Assembly (NCBI GenBank): GCA_973895155.1
Contig: OZ316895.1
Coordinates: 15,810,001-15,874,000, forward strand
Source: Marsupella aquatica
Lineage: Eukaryota; Marchantiophyta
Direction: 5' to 3'
Length of the DNA stretch: 64,000 nucleotides
Numbering within the stretch: position 1 is the stretch's first letter; each line of letters opens with the position of its first letter. A program made the position numbers and the translations under genes. Positions 46,929-59,461 of this stretch are shown piece by piece. The notes under the pieces are model-generated. The model was not told the DNA's origin. It ran no database searches and saw nothing but the letters and a program-made list of their open reading frames with translations.

Positions 46929-48110
46929 TCCTTCCCCACTGGCTGCTGCGGAATCACTCAGCGGTTTTGTCTTTCCTTGCCGCTCCTCCGTCACGGCCTC
47001 TTGCTGCTGTGGCGAGACGACCCCACTTGTCAAATCCAAGGCCTTCCTTGATTCTGCAGTTGGTGTCGCTGAACTTGATAAGGAAAAGAGCCGGCCGAAT
47101 TTGGCCCGCAGGCCCCGCGTGGTCCCCGGATTAGCTATTGTGACTCTCCCCCTGAAATGTCAACGCAAAGAAAAAGCGCATGGCACTACACTCGTCAGTG
47201 ACATTACTCTGTCCTCATCCAAAGCCGCAAACTCTCCCGATAGGCTTCCAATTCGAAGTCAGTACGACGCAGCAGGACATGACGACCTCTAGACTCAGTT
47301 CCATCACTCCAAAACAGAGCGAGTTACCACCGCCCCTCCGAATTCGTAGCAACAGGGGCCAACTATCTCGAGCGATCAGGACGGAGCAGCCGCAGCAATC
47401 AATCCATACTGCCCGTCCAGGAAACGCACAGCAAGCACCGAATACGGGCGAAATCCTCTCTCGAATCTCACACGAATCCCAATCAAATCACATCACCCAA
47501 ATTGCTTCCCTGCCTTGTAAGAACAAAACACAAAGAAGGGAGGGGAGAGAAGGAGGGAGGCAATGATCCCTCACAACCATAGTTTTACTCACAGGGAAGC
47601 GGCCGGCGCCGGCTGCAGAGAGCAAAGGACCGACAAATGCGTTTCGACTTGGGGCGCTTTCTTCTCCTTCTGGTCTGCTGGAGATGGAAACCAAAGCCTG
47701 ATCGTTGGAATGAGAGTGGGAGTGTGAAAGCAAGCAATCTTTGTCATGGACGTTGTATGAAATTTCGTTGTTATTTTAGCGACGGAGATTCGGAGACCGG
47801 GCTCTCCCGAAACTCTGTTTCATGAGTCGCCGACCTGAGAGAGGCATGAGCGACTTCATTGGGATGAGAAGAGGAGGATCGTCTAGACTCTAGATTCTAG
47901 AACGACCTGCCGTATGTCGTGGTCTTTTCGACAATTATTCGGAGGCGACGACGGAGTCAGTCAACGTACTGGAAGGCTCGATTGGAATCACTCGGACAGA
48001 AGCGTCGTCTTCGATTCTACGACTTCTCTTTTGCGCATGATGAGCCGTGGTTCTTGGTTTTGGTCACAATCCTACTGCACACTTTTTCCGAAGTGCTTTA
48101 ATTAATTTTA
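46929..48110. other. DODA upstream region
   Basis: Contains the open extension of DODA exon 1 to 47163 and the presumed promoter. Several short frames on both strands, none with recognised similarity. GC content is higher than farther right. Confidence 0.4.
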
Positions 48111-48664
48111 GCGCAAGTCAATAATGCGAACCCTGGCAAGCTGGGTAAAACAGGGACCAACCTCACACGTTTTTGTACTTTCTTGTTAATAGCCTGATTA
48201 CCCATTCCTTATTACCAATATGTTATTGACTAGCTTCATTACCGCCTAATTACCCGTTCCTTATCGCCCTTCATTTTTTGTTGTTATTGTTGAAAATACC
48301 TGTTTATTGGAAAAGTCACTGGGGGGAAGACTAGGGAGACAGACAACAAACCACACAGAGGGTCACACACACCCCAAATGGCAACAAAAGGCCAACAACC
48401 ACCCCAACAGTACACAAGGTCACCTCTTCAGGCCGGTCACCTCCTCAAGCCTGCGGGTCCTCAGGAAGGGCCAAGGAAAAGAAAATAACTAAGCTACACA
48501 ACACACAACACGCAATCAAGGCACTGCCCGCAGGCAAAGGGGGGCCTCAACACTTGAACAAGGATTTTTTTTGTTGCAACGAAAAGAATTCTATCCCATC
48601 TCCCCATTTTTGTTCACCCTCACTTTGTCCTTATTTAGAATCCAATTTTGTCTTTATCCGGAGA

Positions 48665-48802
48665 CATGGTCTAGAGGTTTCACTCTAGACCCAAGTCCTT
48701 GAAAGCAACTTATGTTTGCAATCTATTAGTAAGATAGATATCTTCATCAGAAGCTAGAGTAAGTTTAAGTTTAGTCTTCTAGAGTGAAGCCTCTAGACCA
48801 TG
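48665..48802. mobile_element. TCTAGAGTGAAGCC-type TIR repeat (copy 2)
   Basis: A compact copy: left arm CATGGTCTAGAGGTTTCACT and right arm AGTGAAGCCTCTAGACCATG are inverted repeats of about 27 bases. GACTCTAGGGCCCCACCA follows the right arm, as in the other copies. Confidence 0.75.
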
Positions 48803-49130
48803 ACTCTAGGGCCCCACCAAAACATATGTGAATGAAAAAATAACAGTATGTTATGTATGCCAAATTTTAGTAATAAATCCTGATCATATGCTTGAGACGG
48901 GGTCTAGGCTTCAAACTTATGTGAATGAAAAAAGGTATAAAATGTTATATATGCCAAATCTTACTAATAAATACTGATCATAAGCTAGAGTTGGAATCTA
49001 GGTTTTTAGAGTGAACCATCTAGACAGTGACTCTAGGGCCGCACCAAAAGGTAATGTGAATTGGATATTATGTATGTCAAATGATGATTGCATGATTATT
49101 TGTGTTATCATTTATAATAAGATTAAAAAA
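48803..49130. repeat. Tandem tails of the TCTAGA repeat family
   Basis: Three successive units contain variants of TATGTGAATGAAAAAA, TATGCCAAAT(C/T)TTA and AATAAAT(C/A)CTGATCATA, punctuated by partial GTCTAGGCTTC and ACTCTAGGGCC(C/G)C borders. It looks like a local amplification of the right half of the element at 48665-48802. Confidence 0.6.
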
Positions 49131-49716
49131 AGAATTAAAAAGAAGAAGTCATCTTTGGAAATTAGTAGGTTTTTCAATTAATCACTAATAAGATTTCAAG
49201 ATATTAGGCTTATTAGATAGATCTTCCCAAATACTTCCTAGGTAAGTGAAGAAAGAAGATTTCATCTGATATTGAGGGAGATATTGAATGTCAATCGTAC
49301 CTCAAATCTTTAGGAAGGGCAAAGTGTGGATAATGAGTGACGATCTACTGTCAAGTGATGGAGTACTAATCTTTAGTAATGGATCGGAGTAACCTTCAAT
49401 AGTGGAGCATGACGAAGAAAGGGTCTGGATGGCAATGTGGAGTAGGACGGAAGCGACGGCTTCGAGTTTCGAAGTTCAGCTGCACTCATGGGAGTCTGGC
49501 TAGCTAGTTGATGTGGACCGGGCAGCGTGGATTGAAGCTGCATATACTAATGGTTCGGGAGACTGGACCCGAGAATCAGATCGCTGCTTTTGGACTGGAC
49601 TGGTTCTTGGGCTGGAAGGAAGGCGTGGTCATGGAGGAGCCATTGTCTCCTCTGCACTTCGACTGAGACTCGAGGAAAATTGCTCACAAGTGTAATCTGG
49701 TAATTCTGGTTATTAT

Positions 49717-49994
49717 GGAATCTGGACGATTTCAGTTGGCATATTTCTCGTCTTCGGATACTCTCTAGAACCTCCCCTACGGCCTGAGAATCCTTAAAAT
49801 ATAACACAGCGGCTGAAATGGTCTCTCCGTTGTTATTGTATCAATATTTCGCTTACCAATTTGGAATCCGTATGATTTCAGTTGGTATATTTGTCGTCTT
49901 CTGATGCTCTCTAGAATCTCCTCTACGGCCTGGGAATCATTAAAATATAACAAAGCGGCTGAAATGGTCCGTCCGTTGTTATTTTATCAATATT
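49717..49994. repeat. 146-bp tandem duplication
   Basis: Units start at 49717 and 49863. Both have GATTTCAGTTGG, ATTTCTCGTCTTC or GTCGTCTTC, CTCTCTAGAA, ACGGCCTG, TTAAAATATAACA, GCGGCTGAAATGGTC and TATCAATATT. About 90 percent alike by eye. Confidence 0.85.
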
Positions 49995-50243
49995 GAGCTC
50001 CTTGATTTATGGTGTAGGAGCCAGTTCCATTCCTGTCCACTGGCCCTGATATTCCAGAATTACTGTAGCATAGCTAACGAAGAGCAGAGCACTCGCAGTA
50101 TTTGACTACGGCTAGGAAGATGTTCCTATGCGACTGATCTATACTTCTCTACTTCCAATTCTCATGTCTCCCGGTTCGGAGTAATCTGCCTTTGTGCAGT
50201 GTGATAATGTATAATTTAATGTAGGCTACGTACGCAGAGCTCG

Positions 50244-50545
50244 ATGGAGAGAAGACGGGAATCATGTACGGATGCGAATGACGGCCATGCAGGTTATTGC
50301 TCCGAGCCTCCGACGAAGAAGGACCTAAGCGAAGTAGAGCTGGGAGCATGTCAATTTTCAAAGAGTTGTCAAGGACACAGACGAACATGCAGCACAGATT
50401 TCCATCAGAACCAACAAAGAACCTATCGTCGTCTGCAGATGTTGAAAAGTTTTCTTTACTGAGAATAAAGGGAGATTTCATCTTCAGAATGTGTGCTTCA
50501 ATGAAAGTATTTCTTTCCCTCAAGTCTATCGATTTTCTCACTTAA
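50244..50545 (+). other. Possible small coding segment, unresolved
   Basis: Two overlapping frames (50244-50462 and 50297-50545) are open on this strand and a longer one on the other. The second reads RSRAGSMSIFKELSRTQTNM, which is protein-like. No family is recognised and no splice structure was established, so this may be chance. Confidence 0.12.
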
Positions 50546-53500
50546 CATGTTACCATATATTTAGGACAGGAGTTGAATGACTGGATGTATCAACTAATGA
50601 TTTCTACTCCCCCGATTCAGAGAGCGAGCAATGTCTTCAGCATAAGTTAACAGTGCCCTCTAAGACTTGGGTTTTGTCATCCTATGTCATCCCATCCATC
50701 TATGGCTCAAAATGTAGATGAGCATCTCACAAAAAACTGAGACAAAAGGATTCACTATTTTGTGAGAAAATATAGAAACACAAACGGGGAAAAATGATTG
50801 GTCCAATTCAATTTGGAATTTGGGGGAGGAGGAGATGTGAGCCATCTGCCCTTATCATCTTCGTGAATCTCATCCGTCCACTTTAGTGGGCGATATATGG
50901 CTCTAATGAAAGATCTCAATGAGATCTATGGATGGGTTTTTTCCTTTTTGAAAATGGTTGAATAGCTTGTAAATGAAAAATAAAACAAACCCAAGCCTTC
51001 CTGGCCATCAATTTGGTCTCTACTGAAATCTATGTCGTTGATTGTTTTTTGCTAATAAAAATATTTTCCGTCCACATCTAAAGGCTATGTACAGCGCAAA
51101 TGAAAGATCTCGAGACGATCTATGGCCTGGTGTTTTCCATTCCAAAAATGAGTACATATTTTTTGGAATAAAAATAAATGAATTTTGACCTTTTCTGCTC
51201 CTCCTCCTACCCGATACTTTCTTTCAGAAACTTTTGATACTCCTTTATAGCCCTACTGTCCTACAGCTCCTTATATACTAGGAGTTGTGGTTTAAATTGT
51301 GCTTATGGCAACCTTTCTTGACAATTGTTAGTCTCTTGCTTTTGACCCTGAGGACCCCTCTTTGACTACCAACTGGTGAAAATTCCCCATTCAAATTTAC
51401 TGTGGTGACATGAGACACACCCTTTCACTACTATAGGTAAACAACCATTTAAATACCTGGCTTCGCAATGCCAGGGATTTGCAATTGTTGGCAAGGATTT
51501 ACAATTTTGGAAGGGGATTGAATGCATGGGAATCCCGATCCTACCTGGAGTTGGGTGTGATCTAGCATTTAGGTTTGCAAGGTGGGAACTTTTTGCGATA
51601 AGAGTAAGGAGTAAACCTGGTCCATGGTAGAGGAGGTCCAAAGTTCTGTCCGCTCTGCCATGACTGTAGAGATGTGCCATTCAAATGGGTACCACAAAAA
51701 CCCAAACTGGTTAGGCCTGGTTATCCAAAATGGAGGCAGGGTTAGGCAGACTTTGGCTCAAACCACCCCATACAGCCTCATCTTGCCTTGCATGCTGACA
51801 GCATATGTATATGTAGCCTCTGCTCCTCCGCAATGGTTCACTATGAAGAAATCTTGAGTTTGACTAAGATTGCTTGATAAAGCTCCCATGGGGGAGAAGT
51901 TAAATACAGAAGAGGCCTCAAATAGGAAATAGGCACAAATCCTTTAAGGCTTGAAGAGAGACAGCTAACTATTTTTGCCCAAACTAGATAATATTAGGAA
52001 TTGCTAGTTGGATTGGCTAACAAAAGTAGCTAGCGTAAACTGAGAATGTAGTCTTATTTTCACAATGTATTCTAACTATAAATGATTTAACTGAGCTATT
52101 CTTGCTTCAGTGCGGAAATCGGGGCTGAAATATATTGATCTTGGTCTGTGTTATATATGGTTGTGGAAAGCCTCAGCTCCAGGGTCTACACCATGCAAAT
52201 CTCCCAGTTCGTCTAAATCAATGCTGGTAGTTGAGACAGATAGAGGGAGGGGTTCTGCTTGCTTGCTCAGCTTCATCCGGCCTCATGGCCACCGTCCACA
52301 AACTGAGCAGGATCAGAATTGACTCCCGGGTTGGAAGGCATGAAGACCACCATTTCTTGGAAAAGTTACTCTTGAAAGGTCAGGGGCAAACTCCTATCCT
52401 TTTTCTATGTTTTGGACAACTCAAAATATTCATTTGTGCCATTGGGAGTGTGCTTTTGATGATCAAATACCTTCTTGAAGTCAATTAACATCTTAGTTCT
52501 CCCATCTCTTCTTGCATGCATTGCTTCCAATCCTTGTTGATATTGTTGGTCCTATAGATAGATGGATTCAACTTCTTTCCATTTTTGTTCAGGAGTCCTT
52601 ATTCTCTCCCAGGATGAAATTAAGCTTGCTTGATCTTGTAGGAATTTCTTGGCAGAAATGAGAGCATGAAGCTCTCTAATGTCCCATTTAGAACTAGGAG
52701 CCGGTGTTTGTGCTTCTGTCATCTATCTGCATCATCACAAAGCAAAAAAGTATCAATTGAGTAATGCATTGAGTACACAAAGCAATACAATATTGAGCAC
52801 TTCTTTTAGCAAAAGAGTATCGAGTGCTATTTTGAGTTCACAAATGAGAGAAACATTTAGTACTTTCTCGAGTCACTTTCCACCCTATAAACTACCGGTG
52901 AGTCTACTTGATAATCTGCAGATTTTTGGATCCGACTCACAAATCAAGTACTATAAAATACTGGTGGACGGTGGCCTCTAGTTCACTTCCTTTTCTGCAT
53001 GTAACTCAATTCCTATTGACCATGTGAGTGACATCAGCTGATTACATCCAATTTTGTCCTCAGACATCCTAAAAAGAAACCATATGCATCATAACATTCT
53101 CATTGAAGCAATAATAAACAGAGACATCAAGTCGATTCCGTTTTGGATCTAACATATCTGATTACATCCAATTTAGTCCTCACCTGAAGAAGAAGTCACC
53201 GTAACAGTCTAATTAAAGGAAAGAAATAACAAACAAAGACATTTGTCAAGACTATTCCTTTTTGGATCAATGCTCGAGGCTTTTTAGAGGAATCTTCAAA
53301 CAAATTTCTAGCTATAATAGTAAAATCTCATTTTCAGCAACAAAAGTCTGACTGCAAACTTGAAACAACTATAATGATGACTGGAAGGAAAACACAATTG
53401 AATTGAGGTAATAGGTTCTATTATAAACCGAGAATCTAATGAATTGAGGTAGTAGGTTCTACTATAGAAGCTGTGGTACAGGCACAACGTCAAATCCATA

Positions 53501-55511
53501 GTGGACAATTATAGGAAGAAATACAACAAAAACTTTGGAGAAGTTTGCACCTGCACGACAAATTAAAGTTGGAGACCGGTAGCAGCTAGTTGGCAGGCAA
53601 TGGGACAACCACGCTGAAGCAATCTAATTATTGTTGAGATCCCAGTTGAGATTTTGTAGCGCATTTGCAAGAAACGCAACTTTATTAGATACCCAACAAC
53701 TTTTGAATTCCATGAATATCGAACATAAAATAAAATAACATCAAAACAACATCATGATTCATTTGACATTTGCATCAAAATGGCAATGAGCACTGAAATT
53801 ATGCTCTCTATACAGTGTGAAGACATGATAGATTTAGAGCACAAACAAATACTAGCGCAACAAGGGGTGCAGAACCAAAGGAAAAAAGCGCAGCCAAATT
53901 TACGTATGCTCTCACTTGCTTCCTTTGCAATCAGCGGCAAGGAGCAAGTTATGGCAGCATTGCAATTTTCTTTCTGCATTGATCAATCAGCAACATCATT
54001 GGTAATAGTTCCTGTGAAACTTCACCTCGCATCCTAACCTCCCACTTGACCTCACAGCCAGGCTCACAACTCAAGTCAAAGGAATATTTGCAAGTCGCTC
54101 AGTGAGCTCGTTACTGATAGGTGATACCAGGGCAGGAACCAACTAGGTAGGTAACAGGGAGCGCAAAATGAGGGACGTGAGGGGAACCCGCACTCCCTAC
54201 TCCTCACATTTGTCGAGGGAGTGGCCCTCGCCCCTAGTTAGCTCTCATTGGATGTGGCCAACTCAAAAATCTCTATCTGTACTCCGTACTCCACGTCTGT
54301 ACCTACTCCTTGCTCCATGGGACCCTGCCCTAAGCCATGACCCTGGCCATGACGTGACTTAATTTGATACACAAAAAAAATATACACATAGTGATGAGGG
54401 TGCCACTATAACAAGCTTGCAGCTCTAATTAATATCAGCTGATTGAAACTAAGCAAAAGGCAACTATTTGTTCAATGTGATCTAAGGGAGAATAAGCCAA
54501 AGGCTCACATTGGTTTCATATCAGGAGAGGATTTCAACAGTCTGTGCCTGTGTATGTCATGCAAACCTGCTTGCACATCCACTTGTGTTGTGTGCTCATG
54601 TGCCTGACCATATGCCACAGTCATCAAAACTGCCACTATCTACAAACACATACTCTTGCCATGATCGGGGCCATGATCTGATGATTTTGAAAAAAAAAAA
54701 CATTTGAAATCCGTCAGCCAAAATTAATTCCTGCCAACCTGACTTTGTAACCAGCTCATGGGTGATTCAAGTGTAACATTGCATATTATAGAAGTTACGA
54801 GCCCGACGCCCATGCATTGTAGGATCAACAAGGTGAGGCATGGATAGTGAGGGTAGGCATAGAGGGCAGGTGTGGCATGGCTTGCATGTAGAGGTCATTG
54901 TCCTTACATGTAGACCTTACATGTAGACCAGGTCTACTCTGCTGTACCACTGACCAGAAGTTGAAGAAAAGGTGACCCATGATAGTCACCAAACTTTTAT
55001 GACTGATCATTCTGGGAGTAGGGATCAGACTACAGCGCCCCCCCCCAAAAAAAAAAAAAACATTAAAATTAATCTGTGGACCCCCATGTTAATATTTTAG
55101 AGGCATTTATCTAGAAACTGAAGCCTAAATGGAACTCTAATTCTAAAGAATTTTTTTTCATAAATGGACAAGTCAATGTTTGACACGTGAAACAATTGTC
55201 AAACTTACCAAGACAACCATAATTAACATCAATCACAAAATTAGTTGCAATGTGACCTATTGTTTAATGTGTGGGCAGCTTAATTGCCCACTTCAGCAAA
55301 ATGGTGTTCGACGATTTCCTCCACGTTATCGAAGGGATGCTGGATGCATTCAGGTTGCATCGAAAGTAATTACTTTTCAATTCCTACATGCAGATAGACA
55401 AAGATAGAGAAGTCATTGGTGTCATCAAATCACTAACCTTGCATAATTGTTTAAGACAAAAATTTTTATTGAAACAAATTTCCAATTGTGGAATTCAGAA
55501 TGGATTGAAAG

Positions 55512-55710
55512 CTAGAGAAATTTAGAAATTCATAACCACTTTAGCATTTGATAAATTCTCTCAATGTCACATCATTGGAAAGTTAGAGAACATTGGAAAC
55601 TTATAATCTCCTCAGACCTCAACTAAATCTATCAATGTTAAGTTCATTAAACAACTAAAGAAATTCTAAAATTCATAATCTCCTTAGTACTCGATAAAAT
55701 CTATCAATGG
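55512..55710. repeat. Three-unit degenerate AT-rich tandem repeat
   Basis: Each unit has (C/G)TAGAGAA or CTAAAGAA, AAATTCATAA(T/C)C or AACTTATAATC, a GATAAA or CTAAAT block and TCAATG. Unit length is about 65-75 bases. Confidence 0.5.
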
Positions 55711-56531
55711 AAGGGGTCAACATTTCAGGGGTTGTACAACAAAAATTTCTATTCACATTAGAGATTACAAAATCACGGGTCAAATCTATTTTTTAAATTA
55801 TTTATTCAATTCTTATCGAATGGTGTCAATTCTGAGCTCATCACAACCGTCTCTTCAAGATCTTTCCAACGCCATATTATATGTGAGTTTTCATTATGAT
55901 TTGACTCAACAATATCAAATCAAAAATTGTTGTCATGAAAATTTTATGTTCTGAATAAAATCAAAATGAAAATAAAATTGTTAATGGGAGCAGTTTTATT
56001 TCAATCTTTTTATCTTTTGATTTGCATGTCAATTTTTTTACATTCTTTTTTATGGCATGGCGTCCTAATTTTTACAGCAAAGTTGCCACAAACATGAATG
56101 TAGAAGTTAATTTTATCCAAAAACAAGTCCCTTCCTGTTTGTGGCATGCCATGATAATGTGGCGCACTGTGGAGCCAGGAATTTTGAAAAGGACCTCTCA
56201 TGGGGGTCCGTAAAAATTTAGAAAATTAAAATTTGTCTTTATATCAAGTAAATGCCATACTAGATCCCCAGTCCAAATTGTCTTTATATCAAGTAAATGC
56301 CATACTAGAACTACAGCCCATATTGTCTTTCTATCATGGAATGCAATACAGGAAAAAATAATGGATCACAAGTTTCTTAGGATAGCTACAGTAGTTTATG
56401 TAAATAGCAAGGGTCTCCAAAAATAGTTGCACACCTCGAACCTGTATTTCACGCAAATGCTAAGGATGTCTTCCCGCCCAAATGACACTCAGTCAACACA
56501 GGCTATACACGAGAATGGACTGGGTTCAATA

Positions 56532-56945
56532 TTATAGAGTGTAGATTAAAATCAGATTAAAAACAATGCAAATGTGTCTTTTCGATGTAAACCTTGAGGT
56601 TGCAGATGGCGAAAGCGGGGGATTTGCACACAACGGTCTCACATGCGTCGTGGGAAATAGAGATTTGAAATTAACAGCACGTTGGTTGATTTGAACGCTT
56701 GAGAATGCATTTCGAATTGAACTGTGATAGTGCTTTTGAATTGTAGAAATAATTGCTGTTCGACATGATTCGAAATTGTTTATCCTCCTGAGGAAGTCAA
56801 AAGTTGCATCTATGGGTGGCTGCCGAACCGATTGTAAGGAAATCGGGACGTTAGAATTAAGAAACGACTCCTTCAATGCGAACACTGGTCTCGGCCGGTG
56901 TTGCAATCCAGAGTGACATGGTGAATCGTCGGAAGTGGCACGCAT
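56532..56945 (-). CDS. Unrecognised open frame, 137 codons
   Basis: Starts at a true ATG and runs uninterrupted for 137 codons: hydrophilic, Ser/Thr/Arg-rich, with IDATFDFLRRINNFESC in the middle and a hydrophobic tail. No known domain or motif identified. In an AT-rich region a frame of this length can occur by chance, though several overlapping positions remain open. No neighbour gives a function. Confidence 0.18.
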   Translation of the reverse strand: MRATSDDSPCHSGLQHRPRPVFALKESFLNSNVPISLQSVRQPPIDATFDFLRRINNFESCRTAIISTIQKHYHSSIRNAFSSVQINQRAVNFKSLFPTTHVRPLCANPPLSPSATSRFTSKRHICIVFNLILIYTL

Positions 56946-57590
56946 GATCGATTCAGGAGTTTCCAGGCTTGGAAGGTGCCCGAGATAGACTCGAATTGTT
57001 ACCGACAGGGCAGCTTCCCGTTGATTGTTAGAACCGATTGAACTCCTACCACAAGAACTGTCCCGTAAGCAGAACGATCAGTCATGTACCTAGCCGGCTG
57101 CCACATTCCGTCCTTCTTTCAATTTCTGATGCACTCTTTTCGATCTCTGTTCGATATTCTGGTTTCGGCACTATTGAGCTCTCTGGCCACCGTCTACTTT
57201 CGCGAGTCCGACCGCGCGACATCTAGCTTGCATGTTCCGAATTGTAATCGTTCCGGAATTGTAATCGTTCCGTTCCAGACGTGCGTAGTCTTCGATCATA
57301 GAAATCAGATACATTGTACCGCTGCTGATCAGGTTGATCCTAGCTCGTTGATCGGGAACGTACACTCACGATCGGGGCTGAAGCTTGATCCAAGCTTGCT
57401 CAACAGGTACACTGTCCAGCTCGCTGCTTCCTGAAGACAAATGAGAATATGTTAGAAGAAACTAGCTAGAAAGCAATACGTACTGGCAGGACTGCAGCAT
57501 GACTACTGTAGTAGCTATTGATCCGGCTGAGCAGATTGAACGCGAAGAGTGCTAGATGGTCTGTTCTTCACGACTTACATTTTTTTCGGT

Positions 57591-57779
57591 TGTGCCCGTC
57601 TAATTGATGAGCAGGATTTCACTGACGCGGCCCGGTCAGCCTGTTTTACCCTGGTCTATCAGTGGACGCAATTTGGTTATGATAGTTCGCCAGATATGTT
57701 AGAAACTCTAAGTTCTGAGCTCGATCGTTTAATTGCTCCAACAGAATTCTACTCGGTTATGACAACACTAGATGTGTAG
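57591..57779 (+). CDS. Possible terminal exon of an unknown gene
   Basis: The frame reads RLIDEQDFTDAARSACFTLV and continues through QWTQFGYDSS and LDRLIAPTEFY to a stop at 57777-57779. It has the look of folded-protein text. There is no ATG upstream in frame, but an acceptor-like GAGCAG (57609-57614) precedes GATTTCACTG. I do not recognise the family and found no upstream exon. The F-box gene starts 200 bp downstream on the same strand and is separate. Confidence 0.25.
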   Translation, partial: CARLIDEQDFTDAARSACFTLVYQWTQFGYDSSPDMLETLSSELDRLIAPTEFYSVMTTLDV

Positions 57780-57975
57780 ACGCTTGGCATCTCTTAAACC
57801 TTATACTCTCTATAGATTCGTTTAAGAGCTTTAGCACGATTTGCTCGTGTAAAAAACTGGATGGATGCTTTGATCGAGTAACGAATATTTAACACGCAGT
57901 TCGTTTGGCATTCATGGCGGGCTCAGGTTTGAATTGACGGTGATTAAGATCGATCGATATAAACGACTAGCAGCC

Positions 57976-58518
57976 ATGAGCAGCGGAGGAGTTCAGAGGC
58001 GACGCAGTATGGGTTCCGGACCTGCAATAACTGCAGACTCAGCTGACCTCTTCCCAAGCTCGCAGGAACAGCGTGTTCGGAGTCACCAAACACACAAGAA
58101 GGTATTCAAAGCCAGTGTTGCTGAGAGGAGAACCGCAACACAAAGTCAGTGCTACACCACCTGCAGCAACCTCGACCCTAAACACAAGCGCATACATCTT
58201 ACTCGTTCCGACTTCTCCGAGACGACTGTGGAGTCTATCGCCTATAGCAGCGACAGCAGCGTTTGCAACGACGACTCTCTTACGACAGCAGATAGTCCTG
58301 AGTGTGTCATCTCACTACAGCTGCAGATGAAGGAGCTCTTCAGCCTCAGTCCTTACTACCTGGACTCCACGGACAAACTTATCAACCTTCCGGACGACCT
58401 CATTAGGGATGTTTTTCGCCATCTCTCCGTGAAAGAGATCGTGCGTATGGGCTGCCTTAACAGAATGTGGCGTTCCGAAATGCAGCGAGTCATCAACGAC
58501 GGGCACTTCAAATTATAG
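57976..58518 (+). CDS. F-box protein
   Basis: A single-exon frame of 180 residues from ATG 57976 (an upstream in-frame TTG at 57934 is not a likely start). The N-terminal two thirds is Ser/Thr/Arg-rich and probably disordered. The C-terminal 50 residues form an F-box: INLPDDLIRDVFRHLSVKEI, then RMGCLNRMWRSEM. F-box proteins bind SKP1 in SCF ubiquitin ligases and choose substrates by a second domain. Here the F-box is at the C-terminus and no kelch, LRR or other recruiting domain follows, so either the substrate is bound by the N-terminal part or the gene is truncated. The codon frame is clean. No intron seen. Confidence 0.75.
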   Translation: MSSGGVQRRRSMGSGPAITADSADLFPSSQEQRVRSHQTHKKVFKASVAERRTATQSQCYTTCSNLDPKHKRIHLTRSDFSETTVESIAYSSDSSVCNDDSLTTADSPECVISLQLQMKELFSLSPYYLDSTDKLINLPDDLIRDVFRHLSVKEIVRMGCLNRMWRSEMQRVINDGHFKL

Positions 58519-59440
58519 CTGACAACGCTGGTCCCATGCATCGATCCAGCCAGCACCAACTTAGCGGATCATGTTGCCCCGACTTCAACAATCTCATCGT
58601 TTATCACCTACATTAGCTAGCGGTCCGCAATCCCAAAGCCTGCAAGCTCGTTTTAGGTTGTGTTGATTAATGATCAGATTGTTGAAGTCAAGGCATGATC
58701 ATTAATCATCAGATTAATTAATGTACATGGGATCAGATCATTAGCTCCACGACGGTTGTGTACGTATACTGAATTGCCATGGAGGATACAATTGATTCTC
58801 CAAGTAATTCTAGCTCTGTAAATTGAAGTTTATTGGGTACGCGCGACGTTATAGCATAACGTTCATCGCACTTGTGCACCCACCAGTTCATGTCGACGGT
58901 CTAGCATTGACCTTGTCTCCTACCCATGCTAATTGCTGCAATTGCAAGTATTTAATTTGTAGTTTTCACATATCGGATAGAATTATAGTGAAGCGTAGAT
59001 TGAAAATGACTCAGCTTCCACAGTTACTATACTCTTGTTCCGCTGCTTTCGTTATATATGATCATGAACTACCTGATTGGCTGGACTGAAATATTATTCA
59101 GCGTCCACTACTCTCGTGCTGCTGTTTTCGTTGTTATCATGCACTACCACGGGATGGATTGGAAATGATTTAGCGTCCAGTACGGTACTCTTGGTCTGCT
59201 GCTTTCTTACCACGCGGTAGTCCTCGTTGGTGATTTTCCAAAGTGGGGAAATTACTAAGTTTGAACTAGTTAACTGTGCTGCATGCTTTTTCCGAGAATT
59301 AGATTTGTCGTGCTAGATATAGCAACAAGTATGTATTACCCGTAGTGGTACAAGTCACGCTGGGTGATTGGATTGGTCGATGAAACGAAAGGATTCTTGC
59401 GCTCCGCTCTGAATTGGAGTCATATATTTGCAAAAACTGT
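58519..59440. other. Spacer with palindromic and tandem sequence
   Basis: 58660-58745 has overlapping inverted words (TGATCATTAATCATCAGATT). 58995-59215 has three degenerate ~80-bp units. No gene seen. Confidence 0.45.
58995..59215. repeat. Three-unit degenerate tandem repeat
   Basis: Units share (G/T)ATTG(A/G)AAATGA, CAGC(T/G)TCCA, ACT(A/C)TCGTG or ACTCTTG, TGCTGCT(G/T)T(T/C) and ATCATG(A/C)ACTACC. The spacing of about 80 bases is regular enough to show local duplication. Confidence 0.6.
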
Positions 59441-59461
59441 TTTCTTTTCAAATTTTTGAAT

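Larger units (their letters stand above)
49131..56500. other. Gene-poor region with small tandem duplications
   Basis: No recognised gene over about 7.4 kb. Visible structure: 49717-49994 (two 146-bp units); 50874-50985 similar to 51067-51180 (TCCGTCCAC, AAATGAAAGATCTC, GATCTATGG); 53030-53275 (two ~120-bp units beginning TGATTACATCCAATTT); 53395-53465 (AATTGAGGTA(A/G)TAGGTTCTA twice); 55512-55710 (three degenerate units); 56224-56335 (GTCTTTATATCAAGTAAATG twice). A run of C then A (55036-55060) is near homopolymeric. Confidence 0.5.
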
